Source: Pseudovirgaria hyperparasitica
Lineage: Eukaryota; Ascomycota; Dothideomycetes; Acrospermales; Acrospermaceae
Assembly: GCF_010093815.1 (NCBI RefSeq)
Contig: NW_022985553.1
Coordinates: 1,708,133 to 1,772,132, forward strand
Length of the DNA: 64,000 nucleotides
Direction: 5' to 3'
Of this stretch, positions 38,924-51,567 are shown one piece after another. Position 1 is the first letter of the stretch. Every line of letters starts with the position of its first letter. A program made the position numbers and the translations under genes. Under the pieces are notes generated by a model, which was not told the origin of the DNA, did no database searches, and worked only from the letters and a program-made list of their open reading frames with translations.

Positions 38924-40558
38924 ATGGATCTTACGGATGACATTGAGAAGACTCAAATACACTCTGCTTCGGCCACTGAGCTCGCGTCTGGTGAAAAGAG
39001 CTCGGTCAGGAGCCCTTTTTGGCTGAAAGTCAAACATGACTTATTCGAAGTCCGTGGGATCCAGCCAGTTCCTGAGGACGAGCGCAACGATACACGTTAT
39101 ATAAATGTCTTTACCTTATGGCTGAGCATGTCGCTAAGTGTGCTTCCGTGAGTTATGTTGATATTAATGATGCGGCTCGGAAAAACTGACTTATGCGCCA
39201 GACTTCCATTTGGAATCCTCGGCACAGCGACATATGGCTTGAGTCTCCGGGACGCGTCGCTGGTTATCATCTTCTTCAGTCTGTTGACTGCTATTCCCGT
39301 CTCGTACTTCTCAACCTTGGGTCCGAAGCTGGGTCTTCGCCAGATGATTATATCGAGATACTCATGGGGGTATGTGCGTCACGAGAGAGCATACAGGGCT
39401 GTGCTGACCTATGCAGACGATATCTTGTCTCGGTACCTGTTGTGCTTAATCTTGCCACTTTGATTGGTTTCTGTATCATCACCGACGTCCTTGGGGGTGG
39501 CATCTTGTCCGCAGCTTCCGATGACAGCTCTATGAGCTGGAACGTAGGAATCGTCATTGTCGGCTTATTGTCCCTTGTCATCTCCGTCTTTGGCTACAGA
39601 GTCCTACACTACTACGAGCGTTTTGCGTGGATTGCTGCTTTGATCTGTCTCATCATTACTGCTGGTATTGGAGGGAAACACATGAGCATACAGACTGATG
39701 TCCCTCCTGCATCGGCGCAGGCCGTGCTGTCATTTGGAGGACTAATTGCTGGGTATTTCGTCCCCTGGGCTGCCTTGGGATCAGACTTCACCGTATACAT
39801 GAGGCCGAATGCGCCGCCGTAAGTGACCTTCCAGAGATAACATTACCCTTGTTGATCATATTGCCAGGGTTCGCATTTTCATGTACACGTACGCAGGTCT
39901 GTTACTGCCGAGCATACCCATCTTCATCCTCGGAGCCGCAATTGGCGGCGCCGCGCCTAACAATAGCACTTGGGCTGCAGCACAAGAAACCGGATCTATT
40001 GGACTCATACTAGCTGCAATACTCGACCCCGTGGGACGGTTTGGAAAGTTCCTATTAGTAGTCCTGGCTTTCAGTATCATCGCAAATCTCGCTGGGACCA
40101 TGTACGCGATCGCACTAAACTTCCAGGCTTCCGTGCCGTGGCTCGCTCGGATTCCTCGATTCTATTTCAATATTGTGACCACGATATTGATGATCCCACT
40201 ATCGGTAGAGGCTGCAAAGAAGTTCTTCGTTAATGTTGAAAACTTTGTTGGCGTCATTGGATTTTGGTCGTCGTCGTGGACTGCGACTGTGCTATGCGAG
40301 CACCTGTTGTTTCGCCAATCGAGACCAGAGAACTATCCACAAGCAAGTTGGAATGTTGCGAGTAAGCTACCGTTGGGTCTTGCTGCTTTGCTCTCAAGCG
40401 CATTGTCCTTCGCTTTGATCATACCAGGCATGTCACAAGTATGGTTCGAAGGTCCCATCGGTAAAAAGACTGGTGACATCGGCTTCGAACTCGCTTTCGT
40501 CGTAAGCTTTGTACTCTATGCCCCTTTCAGATATATGGAGCGGCGTTTCGGGCGATGA
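38924..40558 (+). CDS. NCS1-family purine-cytosine permease (Fcy2-like)
   Basis: A plasma-membrane symporter of the nucleobase:cation symporter-1 family, likely for cytosine and/or purines, in the fungal Fcy2/FcyB subgroup. There are four exons, 38924-39147, 39202-39369, 39417-39818 and 39868-40558, giving 494 aa. A polar N-terminus of about 55 residues contains the family block GIQPVPEDERNDTRYIN just before the first helix. About 12 hydrophobic segments follow. Signature segments are LPFGILGTATYGLSL, RYSWGRYLVSVPVVLN (rebuilt across intron 2), GYFVPWAALGSDFTVYMRP and EHLLFR near helix 10. All three internal introns are 47-54 nt and keep phase. The exact substrate cannot be told. It neighbours an MFS pseudogene and a P450. 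Confidence 0.92.
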
Positions 40559-42791
40559 GCACCGATCAACGAATGGCGTCGGTAGAGTTGCGCATCTACC
40601 GTTTGGTACGACCTGGTAATTTCATATCTCATTATCGTGGAAATGCATATCGCAGATCGTCATTAAACAACTTTGGCTTTTGTATCTCAAAAGACGTAGA
40701 GAATCCGAACTACTACCTGCATGACGTTTTGTCATGGAACAATGTTGCACAGTTGGAGAAGCATTGTGTCAGTCCGGTAAGTCAAATGGAAGCCGTCAGT
40801 CCGATGCCCGCGGAGGTTGAACGATGACCATCGGGATCGTCTTGGTGTATCAGATTGTGCCGTTTCAGGGACACTCACTGAGGATAGATCTGTAACGGCT
40901 TTGCTTATAAGCAACAGACATCTGGTAGCCGAGCTCCTTTAAACGCAGTTGCCTCTGTGATGTATTGATCTAAGGGTTAGCAGATGATGCAATGAAACAA
41001 AGGGCAGACCAGTGGAGCGGCAATGCATCTATGAGATAGATTCATCCAGTATCTTGAGACGATGGACCTGTCAACGCAAGATAATCGCGGGGAATTTGTC
41101 GAAGAGAAAGAAAGGACGTTGATGAGATGGGCCCACTCACGTGATGCCCGTCTCTATTTGGCTTAGCGCGTTTTGCGCGTTTCTGTTTACAGTGGAGACT
41201 CGGATGAAGCCTTTCACTCCATATCATCAATTTCAGCCTTCTTCGTCCTGGTCAGAACACTATGTATATGCTAAGCCCAAACCTCCATGCTGTCGATTCT
41301 GGCTTATGACTATACAAATGAGGCTACATATCTGGTTGCTAGATGGACGCGCACCACGCGACGCGTCTCTAACCTTGAAGATAACAATAACGCGTCGTAT
41401 CGATGAACAGATTCTGCCGAAGCCATGAGATGGCAAGTCCCGATCAATTGCTTCTAGATGAACAAGGGACCCTCCTTTGGATCTCGACCGGAAATCAGCT
41501 GGTGTATCTGTGCGGAACGACCGGCCTCAGTTCGTCATTCGAATAGAATGAGATATAAGCGGAGTTTTTTTGCCCCCAAATTTGATAATATACTGTTTCA
41601 AAAAGATGTGTGCGGTAGTCTGCATCATCAAAGCTATATTTGCCCGTCAGCTCACTGACACGGCCTCGAATCTTAGGACAACATATCCATAGCCCCTTTA
41701 GCAACTCTTTTGGGCTCAAGACTCTCCGTTGTAGCGTCTCTCCACGGCGAATACCACTCTATACATGCGCTAATCATTTGCTTGGGGGCTGACTGAATAT
41801 GACCTAGACCTTTACGCGGCATACGACAGGGCTCATCCCATCGACCATATGGCTTTTGATCTCTGTCGCGACATTGCGATGAGTGTAAAATGGCCAGAGC
41901 TCAGAGAGCCATCTTGCTCAGGTATTGCGAAAGCCTCTATGGCAGTTCTAACGCCGAAAAATTGAGTATCAGCCATGGATTTTAGAGGTGCGCACGGCGC
42001 CGCTCTACAATTCCATCTACGTTGGACTGCAGCTTCCATTACTTACCATTGGCTTGTCGATATCTTTGACAGTGATCAATGAGCCACTGGTGGCCTCATC
42101 CGGTAAACGCACCTGCCAACAATTTGCCCAATTCGTACTGAAGGCCGATGCCAACAACAAAGGACATATCCATATTGCTGAGAGTATACAAGTCCAACTG
42201 AAGTAGTACCAACAGCAACACAATGATGGTATACTTGCTCTGAGAACAGCTTAAGTCATTCTTGTGCCGCTGTGGTATTATTCTGCCCTAGGTATGATGC
42301 ATGAGCTGCAACCGCAAAGTTGCAATGCTTGGTTCGTAGACAGTAGCTTCTGAATTTAGCTTCTGAATCTACCTTCTGAATTTATATTCTCACCAAGAAC
42401 GTGGAATTTTTGGTAAGGATTCTCTTGAGTAGTTGTTGCAACGAAGGCTTCCTATGCAGTCGCTAACATGAATAGTAGTGGTGACATAATCGCAATCGAA
42501 CGGCTCATAACAAAGCTACGTGATTTTCTGATGTTTACGAACGTCTGACACTGAGGTTCCTGCATTATTGTTGCCCTGTTGAGAAACGAGAGTCGTCCAC
42601 TCGAGCCGTAACAGGCGCGATTGCTGTCTAAATGCCGGATAACTCTTCCGATTTGTTTGTTCCACCTGTCCCACGCTGAAGCCCCACCATCCATCAATGT
42701 CAGCAGAGGTGGAAAGGAACATCATCCACACCGGGTTTCCTTAACTCAGCCTAACATACAAGCCTGGTGTTCATGAGTTCATGGCTCAAAG
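40559..42791. other. Intergenic, 2.2 kb, no supported gene
   Basis: Several frames below 100 codons occur on both strands. A hydrophobic frame on the - strand (42223-42017) and its neighbour 42039-41833 might be coding debris but match nothing I can name. A TAGCTTCTGAAT-like short repeat lies near 42340-42390. The right 100 bp should hold the P450 promoter. Confidence 0.45.
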
Positions 42792-44433
42792 ATGACCATG
42801 CACTTCATTGCAGAGGCCGCGATTCTCTGTGCATTGCTGGTCTTAGCTACTGCGGCCACTAGATTTCGGAAAACATCGCAATACCGGCTGCCTCCAAGTC
42901 CTCCTGGAGAGCCCCTGCTTGGTCATTTCCGTCTCATTCCAGCAGACCATCCTGAGCATCAGTATATCGCGTGGGGACGAAAGTACAGTCAGTACTAGCC
43001 ACGCACGGAAGACAAGTCAGATGTGCTAACAAAACAGACAGATAGCGATGTCCTCCACTTCATCGTCCTTGGACGTTCTATCGTTGTGCTCAACAGCACA
43101 GAGGCAGCGCATGAGCTTTTGGATAAACGAGGCTCCAATTATTCAGATCGACCGCGGTTCGTTCTATTCGAGCTAATGGGCTGGGGAATCACTCTCACAT
43201 TTCTGCGCTGGGGCCCCCGCTTCAGGCTTCACCGAAAGCTTCTGCAGAGTTCATTTACGCCAACTGCTTGCAAGCAGTATCGCCCCATTCAAGAAGATGA
43301 AGCCCGCAAAGCTGTGTCCTCCATCTTGCGTGACCCTAGCGATTGGGAACTTGGTCTTCGCAAGTATTCCACAGCTGTCATAATGCGCATTGGGTTTGGT
43401 GTCACCATCAAGGATGAATGCGACCCTTATGTGCAGATGGTCATTGATGTCGAAGATGCCACCGCAAATGGAGGCGTTCCTGCAAGCACTCTGGTCGACT
43501 TCTTTCCTACTTTACGACATCTACCCCGTTGGCTTCTGAGATCTGGTCCAGTCAGGCATGCTGTAGCGTCCAAATCATCAATTCAGAACTTGCACAACGT
43601 GCCGTGGGCAGCTACCGAGCCTGAAATCGCGAGGGGAACAGCTCAATTTCCTTCATTCATGCGAACACACTACGAAAAATACCGACAGAACTTGTCAGAT
43701 GGTTCACACAATGAAGCTTCCATCGCGGATATGAAAGGCGCTGCTGGTGCCATAAGTATCGCCGGAAGTAACACCACTTGGTCAACAATCATCATCTGCA
43801 TCCTCAACCTGGTCAGAAATCCGGATGTCCAGCGCAGGGCACAAGCAGAGATTGATAGCATTGTCGATACTGACAGGTTACCGTCGTTCGAAGATCGTCA
43901 GAAACTACCATATCTTGAGAACGTCATACAAGAGACTCTCCGCTGGGCCCCTCTGTCTCCTCTTGGTGTCCCACACGCTTCTATCGCAGATGACGTCTAT
44001 AAAGGCATGTTTATACCCGGAGGATCAGTTGTATATGCGAATGCTTGGGCTATGTGTCATGATGAGGCTGTCTACACAGACCCAGATGAATTCAATCCCA
44101 GTCGCTATCTACCTATCGAGCTAGGAGGACGTGGTGAGCCGTTACCAGAAGGACCATTCGGTTTCGGACGTCGTGTTTGCATTGGACAGCATCTTGCAAC
44201 TGCTGGGGTGTATATCATGATCGTCACGTTATTGTCAGTGGTAGAATTTTTACCACCTATTGACGAACAAGGCAATGAGATTATGCCGTCCATCAAGCTC
44301 TCGAATGGGCTGTCAAGGTGAGCTTCAGATGTCGAAACCGGCCAGTGTGCTGACTTTATGCAGTCATCCAGAACACTTTGAGTGCCGCATGCAAGTCCGA
44401 TCGGGAGAGCGAGCCGCTCTACTACATACTTAG
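42792..44433 (+). CDS. Cytochrome P450 monooxygenase
   Basis: A heme-thiolate monooxygenase, probably ER-anchored. There are three exons, 42792-42987, 43042-44317 and 44364-44433, giving 513 aa. A single N-terminal membrane helix (about residues 5-22) is followed by the Pro-rich hinge LPPSPPGEPLLGH. The I-helix oxygen-activation motif AGSNTT is near residue 307, the K-helix ExxR (ETLR) near 361, and the heme-binding loop FGFGRRVCIG near 437-446 with an intact cysteine ligand. The layout and the YLENVIQETLRWAP block resemble fungal CYP families that oxidise small secondary metabolites (the OrdA/CYP64-like group), but I cannot assign a substrate. It lies 378 bp from an interrupted esterase on the same strand, suggesting a shared pathway. 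Confidence 0.93.
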
Positions 44434-44811
44434 CCATCGTACGTTCTTGAGGGCATTATCATGGAGTATAGCTTGTAAGCAATAACAATTGCAACGGCGT
44501 GTACAAGGGTGAAGCGATGTCGTGTGATTATCGTATAAAATGATTGTTTTAGCGTAGTCATCATTTCGCGCTTCAGGTATAGAGCATAGAATCTGCACCA
44601 TATGATCGAGTATAGGCAGATAAGGAATTCTGCATGACAGATGCCGACCAGCCGGTAAATGAGGGGCTACATATCCGGATACCACGAGTCAGCTGCAATC
44701 CTTCCAACTGGTACCCTAGACAATCCAACTACAGGCCAACGCTCTACGAGGGTCCTTAATATAAAGCAGACTGATCAATCAAATACGTGGAGTTTCCCCC
44801 TATCGTTCACA

Positions 44812-45842
44812 ATGGAAATTTATCAGCCCATTCATTCTTCTATTCGCGACAAGCTCGACCCCCAATACATCGCCTTCCACGATAAGTACATGCAATACAT
44901 CGTACCTGACGAATGGAAGCCTTGGGATGCTTCCGTGCGGACTGAAACATCACTTCCAAATACCTCCTCGACGCCCGCAGAAGTCGGCGCAATCCAAGAC
45001 TTCAGTCTAGGTAGCTTTTCAGTCCGCACTTTTGTCCCAAATGAAGAGGCGCCGCCTGGTGGATGGCCCGTATTCATATGGTTCCACGGAGGAGGTTGGA
45101 CAGTTGGCGGCATCGACAGTGGTGCCTATTTCTGTTCGAGGGCCTGCAAGGGTGGGTACAGCCCATCAGATGTTCACCATCCAACATGAAATAAAAGTGA
45201 TACACAGAAGCAAGTCATATCGTAGTCAACGTCGCATACCGCCTTGCCCCCGAACATCCTTACCCAGCAGCCATCCATGACGCTCATACAACCCTGGACT
45301 GAATCCTCTCTTCTGCACCCACCTTCCTGCCCCTGAACCCAGCCCTGATCTCGGTAGGCGGCACATCTGCCGGAGCCGTGCTCTCCCTCGCACTGTGTAC
45401 GCACGCCCTTACGCTCCCATCCTGTCCTGCAATCCGCCTCCAGGTTCTCGTCGTGCCCGTCCTGGATAACACCGCTTCTGTTGCGGGCATATGGCGCGAG
45501 AACCAGCACGCGCCATGGCTGACTCCAGAGCGTATGCTGTGGTATCGGCGCATGTGGATGCCGGATGAATGTGATTGGGGCAGTGGGGATGCCAGTCCAG
45601 GGCTATTAGGGGATGATGCTTTGAGGACGTTGCCGAAAACGTGGCTGGGTATTGCGGAATACGATTTGCTTGCCCCTGAGGCGAGGTTGTTTGCAGAGAG
45701 ATTCAGGGGTGTAGGGGTAGGGGTCGGGATGAAGGTGTATACTGGAAGCACGCACAGTTTGTTTGCGCTGGAAGGGGTGTTGGATAGGGGTATGGAATGC
45801 ATAGATGATTGTGTGGAGGTGATCAAGAACGGTGCATGGTGA
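44812..45842 (+). pseudogene. Alpha/beta hydrolase (HSL-type esterase) with in-frame TGA
   Basis: An esterase or lipase of the hormone-sensitive-lipase group, otherwise intact. There are two exons, 44812-45151 and 45208-45842; joined, they give 323 sense codons plus one internal stop. The oxyanion motif FHGGGW is near residue 92 and VAYRLAPEHPYPAA comes directly after the intron. At codon 145 (TGA at 45300-45302) the family normally has Trp (LDW-I-L), so a TGG to TGA change is the simplest cause. Downstream the frame is fully open and keeps the nucleophile in GGTSAGA, the Asp in EYDLLAPE and the His in GSTHSLFAL. No splice signals remove the TGA. It is either a very recent pseudogene, a sequencing or assembly error, or a readthrough case. 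Neighbour: the P450. Confidence 0.8.
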
Positions 45843-46476
45843 GCTTTGATCGTGAAATACTCATGTAAAGTGAACATCATTTGCCCATTCCTTCAAATGA
45901 CAACCATCTGATAGAACCTTGTAATAGGAATCAGGATATAATGTCTTCAAATCAATACAAACTTGAATAAACTCTCCTAGGTACAAAATTCAAAGTAATA
46001 TGATGCCCTAGGATCTGCTTAATACGCGTCTATATACATTTATTTAATATCTTATAAGTAGTACTAGTGTAGAAGACCGCTTTTAGATATATGATACTAA
46101 ATATGCTATTATGGTAGAATTTACTACATGTCAATCTAGTAGGCTATATATCGTGGCTTCTTATTGATTGATTCTTGAAAAAGCCCAACTGGGTATACAA
46201 TATAGACCCTGTACCTTCCGAGAAACTTTAATATCCTCTCCTACATACTAATAATCCCGTGCTCTGATTTTCTGAAATCCATAGCAAATGAATGTTTGAA
46301 CCATTCTACCACTTTTACCTCCTAAGAATATATCAAACCTTTTTACACGTCATGACTTAAAAAATCTTATAGTCTCGTTGGTTATCATCATATATTTATA
46401 CTAATACATCTAATTTGACCTATTACCAGCCATATCAACCTGGTATCCCCTCGCTATCTATACAAATCAACCCTCA
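45843..46476. other. AT-rich spacer, possible repeat relic
   Basis: From about 45960 to 46440 the DNA becomes very AT-rich, with many TA steps (for example around 46040-46160), resembling the RIP-like right end of the window in miniature. No gene seen. Confidence 0.45.
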
Positions 46477-47721
46477 TCAGCTCTTCCAATACGCGCCATC
46501 AAGCCCCTGGCTATCTAGGCCAAGGACTACCTCCTCCCCAGAATCCTCTTTGTCTCCCACCACCCGCCGCCTTTTGCGAAGGCTATACTGGGTCGGACCC
46601 GCAGCATCCCTCCCCCTCTTGCCCAGCACAAAGGCAGCTGGTGCCGCCGACATCGATACCGCCTCCTGGCTGCCACATTTCCTGATCTCCTCGCGGGTCT
46701 CGACCGACAGATGCTCACCTGCTAGCTCACTGTCTGGCCCGACAGGGGCAGTCAGCCTGGTATCTGGCTGCTGTGAGTGTGTCAGAGCACATGCCGGCTG
46801 GTGCGGCACCGCAACACCCGCGGAGCCCTCTCCGTCCACACGCCACTCCAAAAAACCGTCTCCGTCCAGATGCAAGGTTCGCCGCTCAACGACGACAGGC
46901 TGCCCTGCGGCAGCGCGCACAGTCGTCACGGTCTCTCGACCCTCCGTCGCGGTCGTCTCTCGGACGAGCGTGCTGGTGCTGAGCACCGTCTCATCATCGT
47001 CGCCGGCGAGCTCCTCTGTCACGGCTCTCTCGCTTGAGGGCGAGAAGCCTAGCACGTGCGGACGGTGCATGAATCCTCTTTCGCACCGGCCTCTGTTGCC
47101 GATGCGGCGGCTACATGTGAAGTAGTCGTCTTGGTCGAAGAGGTCGAAGTCTGAGAGGGCCGTGGTCTTGTTGGCGTGACCGCGTGGGCATCTCCACCAG
47201 AGGGAGTACTCTATGAGCCGGCCGGCTGGCGCACCCGGGAGCTGTGCTGTGTTTTTGATGGAGCGCGTGGGTTCGACTGTGGATGTTGAGTTCTTAGGTG
47301 TTGGCTTGAGCGAGCTTGAGCGGGAAAGGGGTTCTCTTGCTGTTACAGAGCGACCATCTGCTTCGGCCGTAGACTTTGCTACGGTTTTGTCGGTTGGCTC
47401 TGTGTCATTTCTGATGCTAGCCTTTGCTTCGACGGCAAACTTTGGACTGCTTGATCTGCGCTGAGCGGGAGCCTTGGTGGAAGTTATTTTCGTTGCTGCA
47501 CTTGCTTGACTTGGGGTAGTCGGCTTCGGCGTGTTGCTGATGTGTGCCTCTGTGTTGATGGTGCACTTGACTATTTCTTTGGAACTTTCAGGGCTAGGTG
47601 TGGTGCTTGCTTTTGCTAAGCGTGCATGTTTTGTTTCGCTTGCAGATCTTGTCATCTTTTGTGACACTTTGTGGTTCGGTGACCGGGCAATCGGCACGCT
47701 TTCTTGGCTGCGGAGCTTCAT
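46477..47721 (-). CDS. Hypothetical basic protein with Cys/His motif
   Basis: I do not recognise it. It is a single exon of 414 aa from ATG 47721; an in-frame ATG at 47802 would add 27 hydrophobic residues and is less likely. Residues 1-170 are low-complexity and rich in Ser/Thr/Lys/Ala (disordered). About residues 175-220 form the only ordered-looking part: WWRCPRGHANKTT, then FTCSRRIGNRGRCERGF, that is Cys-x3-His with two further Cys, a possible small zinc-binding fold. A Val/Thr/Glu-rich stretch follows. The C-terminus carries a strongly basic patch (LRKRRRVVGDK), a likely nuclear signal. A nuclear, perhaps lineage-specific, protein is plausible; the function is unknown. The long frame and the even distribution of the motif support coding. 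Confidence 0.6.
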   Translation of the reverse strand: MKLRSQESVPIARSPNHKVSQKMTRSASETKHARLAKASTTPSPESSKEIVKCTINTEAHISNTPKPTTPSQASAATKITSTKAPAQRRSSSPKFAVEAKASIRNDTEPTDKTVAKSTAEADGRSVTAREPLSRSSSLKPTPKNSTSTVEPTRSIKNTAQLPGAPAGRLIEYSLWWRCPRGHANKTTALSDFDLFDQDDYFTCSRRIGNRGRCERGFMHRPHVLGFSPSSERAVTEELAGDDDETVLSTSTLVRETTATEGRETVTTVRAAAGQPVVVERRTLHLDGDGFLEWRVDGEGSAGVAVPHQPACALTHSQQPDTRLTAPVGPDSELAGEHLSVETREEIRKCGSQEAVSMSAAPAAFVLGKRGRDAAGPTQYSLRKRRRVVGDKEDSGEEVVLGLDSQGLDGAYWKS

Positions 47722-50700
47722 GATATGGTGCGAGAATAGAAGACGCAATGCGAATGAAGTAAAGTAAAAAATTGTGAGAGTAAGCGATGTAGTACGAATC
47801 AAGGAAAATCCAAAGATGCAAGATGTGATCGAAGCTATCGCCTAGAAAGAAATTGCGTCGTCTAATTACCAAGGAGGCTGGGGCAAGGTGAACAGCGGTT
47901 ATTGTTCAGTAAGATTGCAGATCACTTGAAACGTACGACAGAACACAATTAGTTGTTCGTGCATGCGTCAATCGCTGCGTTCCATGTAGCTTTACAGAGA
48001 ACAACTGGAGGAAATAGTCGTTCACACAATGGCCATCCATGCGCACTTCTCCGATATAAGCAAGCCTCCACTCTTCAAGTTCTAGTGAGATCGGAACGTG
48101 TCTGTTCACTCTAATCGGGTACGTGCCGCATCATGAGTAGGGCTGTAAATATAATCGGGATGCAGGAGCCACGTTGGTCGGGTGATGCTCGGAGGTGGTC
48201 ACATGTAGGGATAGTACAAATGACTTGACGTCTAAGATTAGATACGTTATGAGAAGCATATTTTTCTCTGCCATTGATTGTGATAAGGTAATCTACTCAA
48301 TCATTCGGTCCTACTCTGAGATCATCACTCTCTTCACAGGAGATAATATCACTTGTACAACAACGATATAGGCTCATATACTCACATAGAAAGGAATATG
48401 AGTTTGCCATTCGTATCATGGGCCGTCTCCGTCTCTTTAATTGAGCTCCCTTGGACGATGTGCACTTTCTTCTCTGGTAGTCTAATGCCTCAGACAATGG
48501 AGTTATCATAAACAGTGCCATCGTAGACTCAGGTGGACATCTATCTGCCCTGTAAAACTGTAAGACCCATCTCAACTACTAAATTACGATATACAGTGGG
48601 ACAGACATATACTTGAAGTTACCTGTGGACCTGTTATTCCGCTCGAAACAAAGGGTACTGATAATCGTCTATCACAACAGATCAGCCGAGTATACATCAC
48701 TGTGCTAATGTAACATAGGATAGACTACATAACAGGCTGTCATTAATTCTTTAGCCCTCTTTTGATTTATATCCTGCGCTGTGAATTATTATGTGCTCAG
48801 GGGATTGTTTTATAACGGCGCAATACTCAACAATTCATCTTCCGTTAGGTACCCCTCAGTACATTTCCGGGGAGATAAGTGTCGATGGCGTGTTCTCATG
48901 ATGTAATTTCTGCCGCTCAAAGAACGGATTATCACTATTAGGATCTCCAAGCCACCTGGAAAGCGTTCTGCCGTCGTCGACTGACGATTTCTTCTCATGG
49001 TAGCTGCGACTCGAAGTCGGAGAACAATCAAAACGTATCGTAGACAGAACAGGGATATCAGATGGTATAATGGAAGTAAGTATGGCTTTTTATGCCTTTG
49101 TAGACTAGAAAAGTTAACATGAATTAGCGTGTTATCATTATAAGTACCGGTCGGGTATGTACAGTGTTAAATATTCACTGCCGCTACTAAATTTCGAGTG
49201 ACTACAAATGGAGGCAAACTGGCGCACCAGTGAAACCATGGGCAAAAGTTGCAAGGAGGTCCTGGTCCTGGAGTTTTGTATATAGGAACATCGAGTCTAG
49301 TTTGAAAGTGTTTTAGATATTCTTAACTGCTTCAGTACAGATTTCAGCATACCTTGTTCATATACACCAGCCAAGGCTTCAAGAGCTCGCGATGTTCCCT
49401 AGAGTGCTCGCGATCTCCGCAGAAGAGCAAATATGAAGCAAATACCTGTCACATCTCGTTGCTGTGGTTTCCTGGTAGAGGTGGGGAAGACAGCATAGTA
49501 CTGCTTTGGAGACGTGATGGGAATAGGCCTACATTGGCATCATTTATCACGAATTCTGATGAAGTCATTGAACGCTTCAATCGTATGATACATACCAGGT
49601 AGTATATCTACTTCCAAGAACAAGGCAGGTTACTGATAGATATCTCATGCATTGTTTACATAACTTATTCAACCGAAAGCGATGCATGTACCAAGCTCAA
49701 CCTACCTTACTCTTACTCTTCTATGAAAATTAGACACTATAAGATGCACCAGAGGCTATCTAGAGTTGTTGTAGACCGAGAAATCGTGTCTGGTGCAACA
49801 CTCTTCCGCATCGTTTCTTTCTACACTCGAGTCCGAGATAATCTTCTTTTTCGCATGCAAGTTTTCCCTCTTTCCGTTTGATAGATATCTCATTATGCCT
49901 ACAGGGCATAGTTATGAGTGTGTCTTCGCTACTATGTGTCTATGTCTGGTTAAGTAGCTCTTTGATGCTGAATAGCTCTCTATATGTCAAATACACATAG
50001 TCTTGACCCTCTCTTCCATCTTTCAAAGGTATGGGTGGTATGGATATGATATTCCGCATATTTTTCCGGATCCTAAGCTCGCTCTATGGTCCTCGCTGGT
50101 ATGTTCGCGGAAGAAAGGGAGGTAACCGGTGGATTTGACTGTCGTGATTTGTTATCCGCACTCGAAATAAGACGGGTCGAACGAATATTTGACGTGAGGA
50201 CACGTTGGGCGTGATAAAACGGGATAAGGGCTACAGCACTGCCAATAGTCAGTATTTAAATGCGAACCTCCTCTTCGTTGTCTGATTCTACTTTGTCCTG
50301 CACATGTCCTATTCCTTCGTTAGTAGTGTTTCGAAAAGGCCATAAGTTGGGATGTTGAGCTGTTCGGTCGACTTCAGCATCAACGCTGTCGAGAATAGAA
50401 AAGGAAAGAATCGCAGTACATCCCCAGATATATCACACCTACGTAGAGCTGTGTCCGTTCGAGCGGTGCGTGTATAGTCGAGGCTCGCCTGAGGAGAAGG
50501 ACGCGCCTAGGTCGGAGTAAAGCAAAACGCATGGATCAACATTGTTGATGAAACACCCATCATCTACTGTATTTAGTGTGAAATGAACAAAGACTGAGCT
50601 CTGCGCGTCTCGGGACCAGTACATGCAGATATTGAATTTATATAATGATCAGAAACATAGGGGTACTACCAACAGCAGCAAAGAAGCAATAAAAAGTAAA

Positions 50701-51567
50701 TCATCCAATTCTGTTAACAGAGAAATAAAAGACATGCTCAGATAATTGAATCCATGAAGTTCTGTCTCCCTGGGCTAATAATTTCTGATTGGGGTGGTAA
50801 CTCATGATTCGGACACTCTGCCACATACTCAATTACAATTTCTAAAAGATGAGTTGTTATATAGCCGATGCTGTAATATGGCATGAATCTCTCGCTGTCT
50901 GTGTGCTCGGTGTTTGTATGGGTGGGACGAACTGTGAATGAATACGAGCATTTTGTGACAAGCACATGGTTGTCTGGCTGCGACGTGAAAGTAGAGCAGA
51001 TACAGGACATCTCAAGCTACAACGATCATGACAGCTTGTCTCCAAAATACAATGTCCCTACACAATACCTAAGTATGTTGTTTGACTAATGACGTGTTGG
51101 TCACTCATGAAAATCCTTCTAAGGAGAAGTTGTGTCTTCGTTCTCTCGCAGCATCCGGCGAAATATCTAGCAAGAACCATGAAAGTTAAGAGACACTACC
51201 ATCCAAGCAAGTAAGCAGTACTTCTGTCATTCAGATCTCATATACATAGCATACTTTCACTATTCGAGTTGCTAGTCTCTTACTGGCCCTCGACCAGGCA
51301 GACCATGCCTATTGCAGGCAATTGTCTGCTATTGGCCCATTCATCCCACAGCTTTATCCTGATGGAGTGTGCGAGGTAATATACATGGAGATAGGAGATT
51401 TGCCGGATTTAACACTCCTATATAGCTTATGTTATGTGAGCTCTTTCCATTATGCCACATCTATATAAGCTATCTACAAAATCCGCTATTCATGGTATCA
51501 CTCACAGCTTCTTATAAATATCAAAAACCCCGAAATATTCAATATCAAACCTTTCCAGACTCTAAAG
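47722..51567. other. Gene-poor stretch of 3.8 kb
   Basis: No frame above about 92 codons and none with a recognised family. The left end should be the promoter of the - gene at 47721, and the right end (about 51400-51567) the promoter of the SDR gene. The composition is AT-richer than the genic part. No clear repeat found by eye. Confidence 0.5.

Noticed and set aside
41833-42223. Hydrophobic minus-strand frames as possible transporter remnant
   Set aside because: Some pieces look membrane-like, but I could not line them up with any family motif in order.
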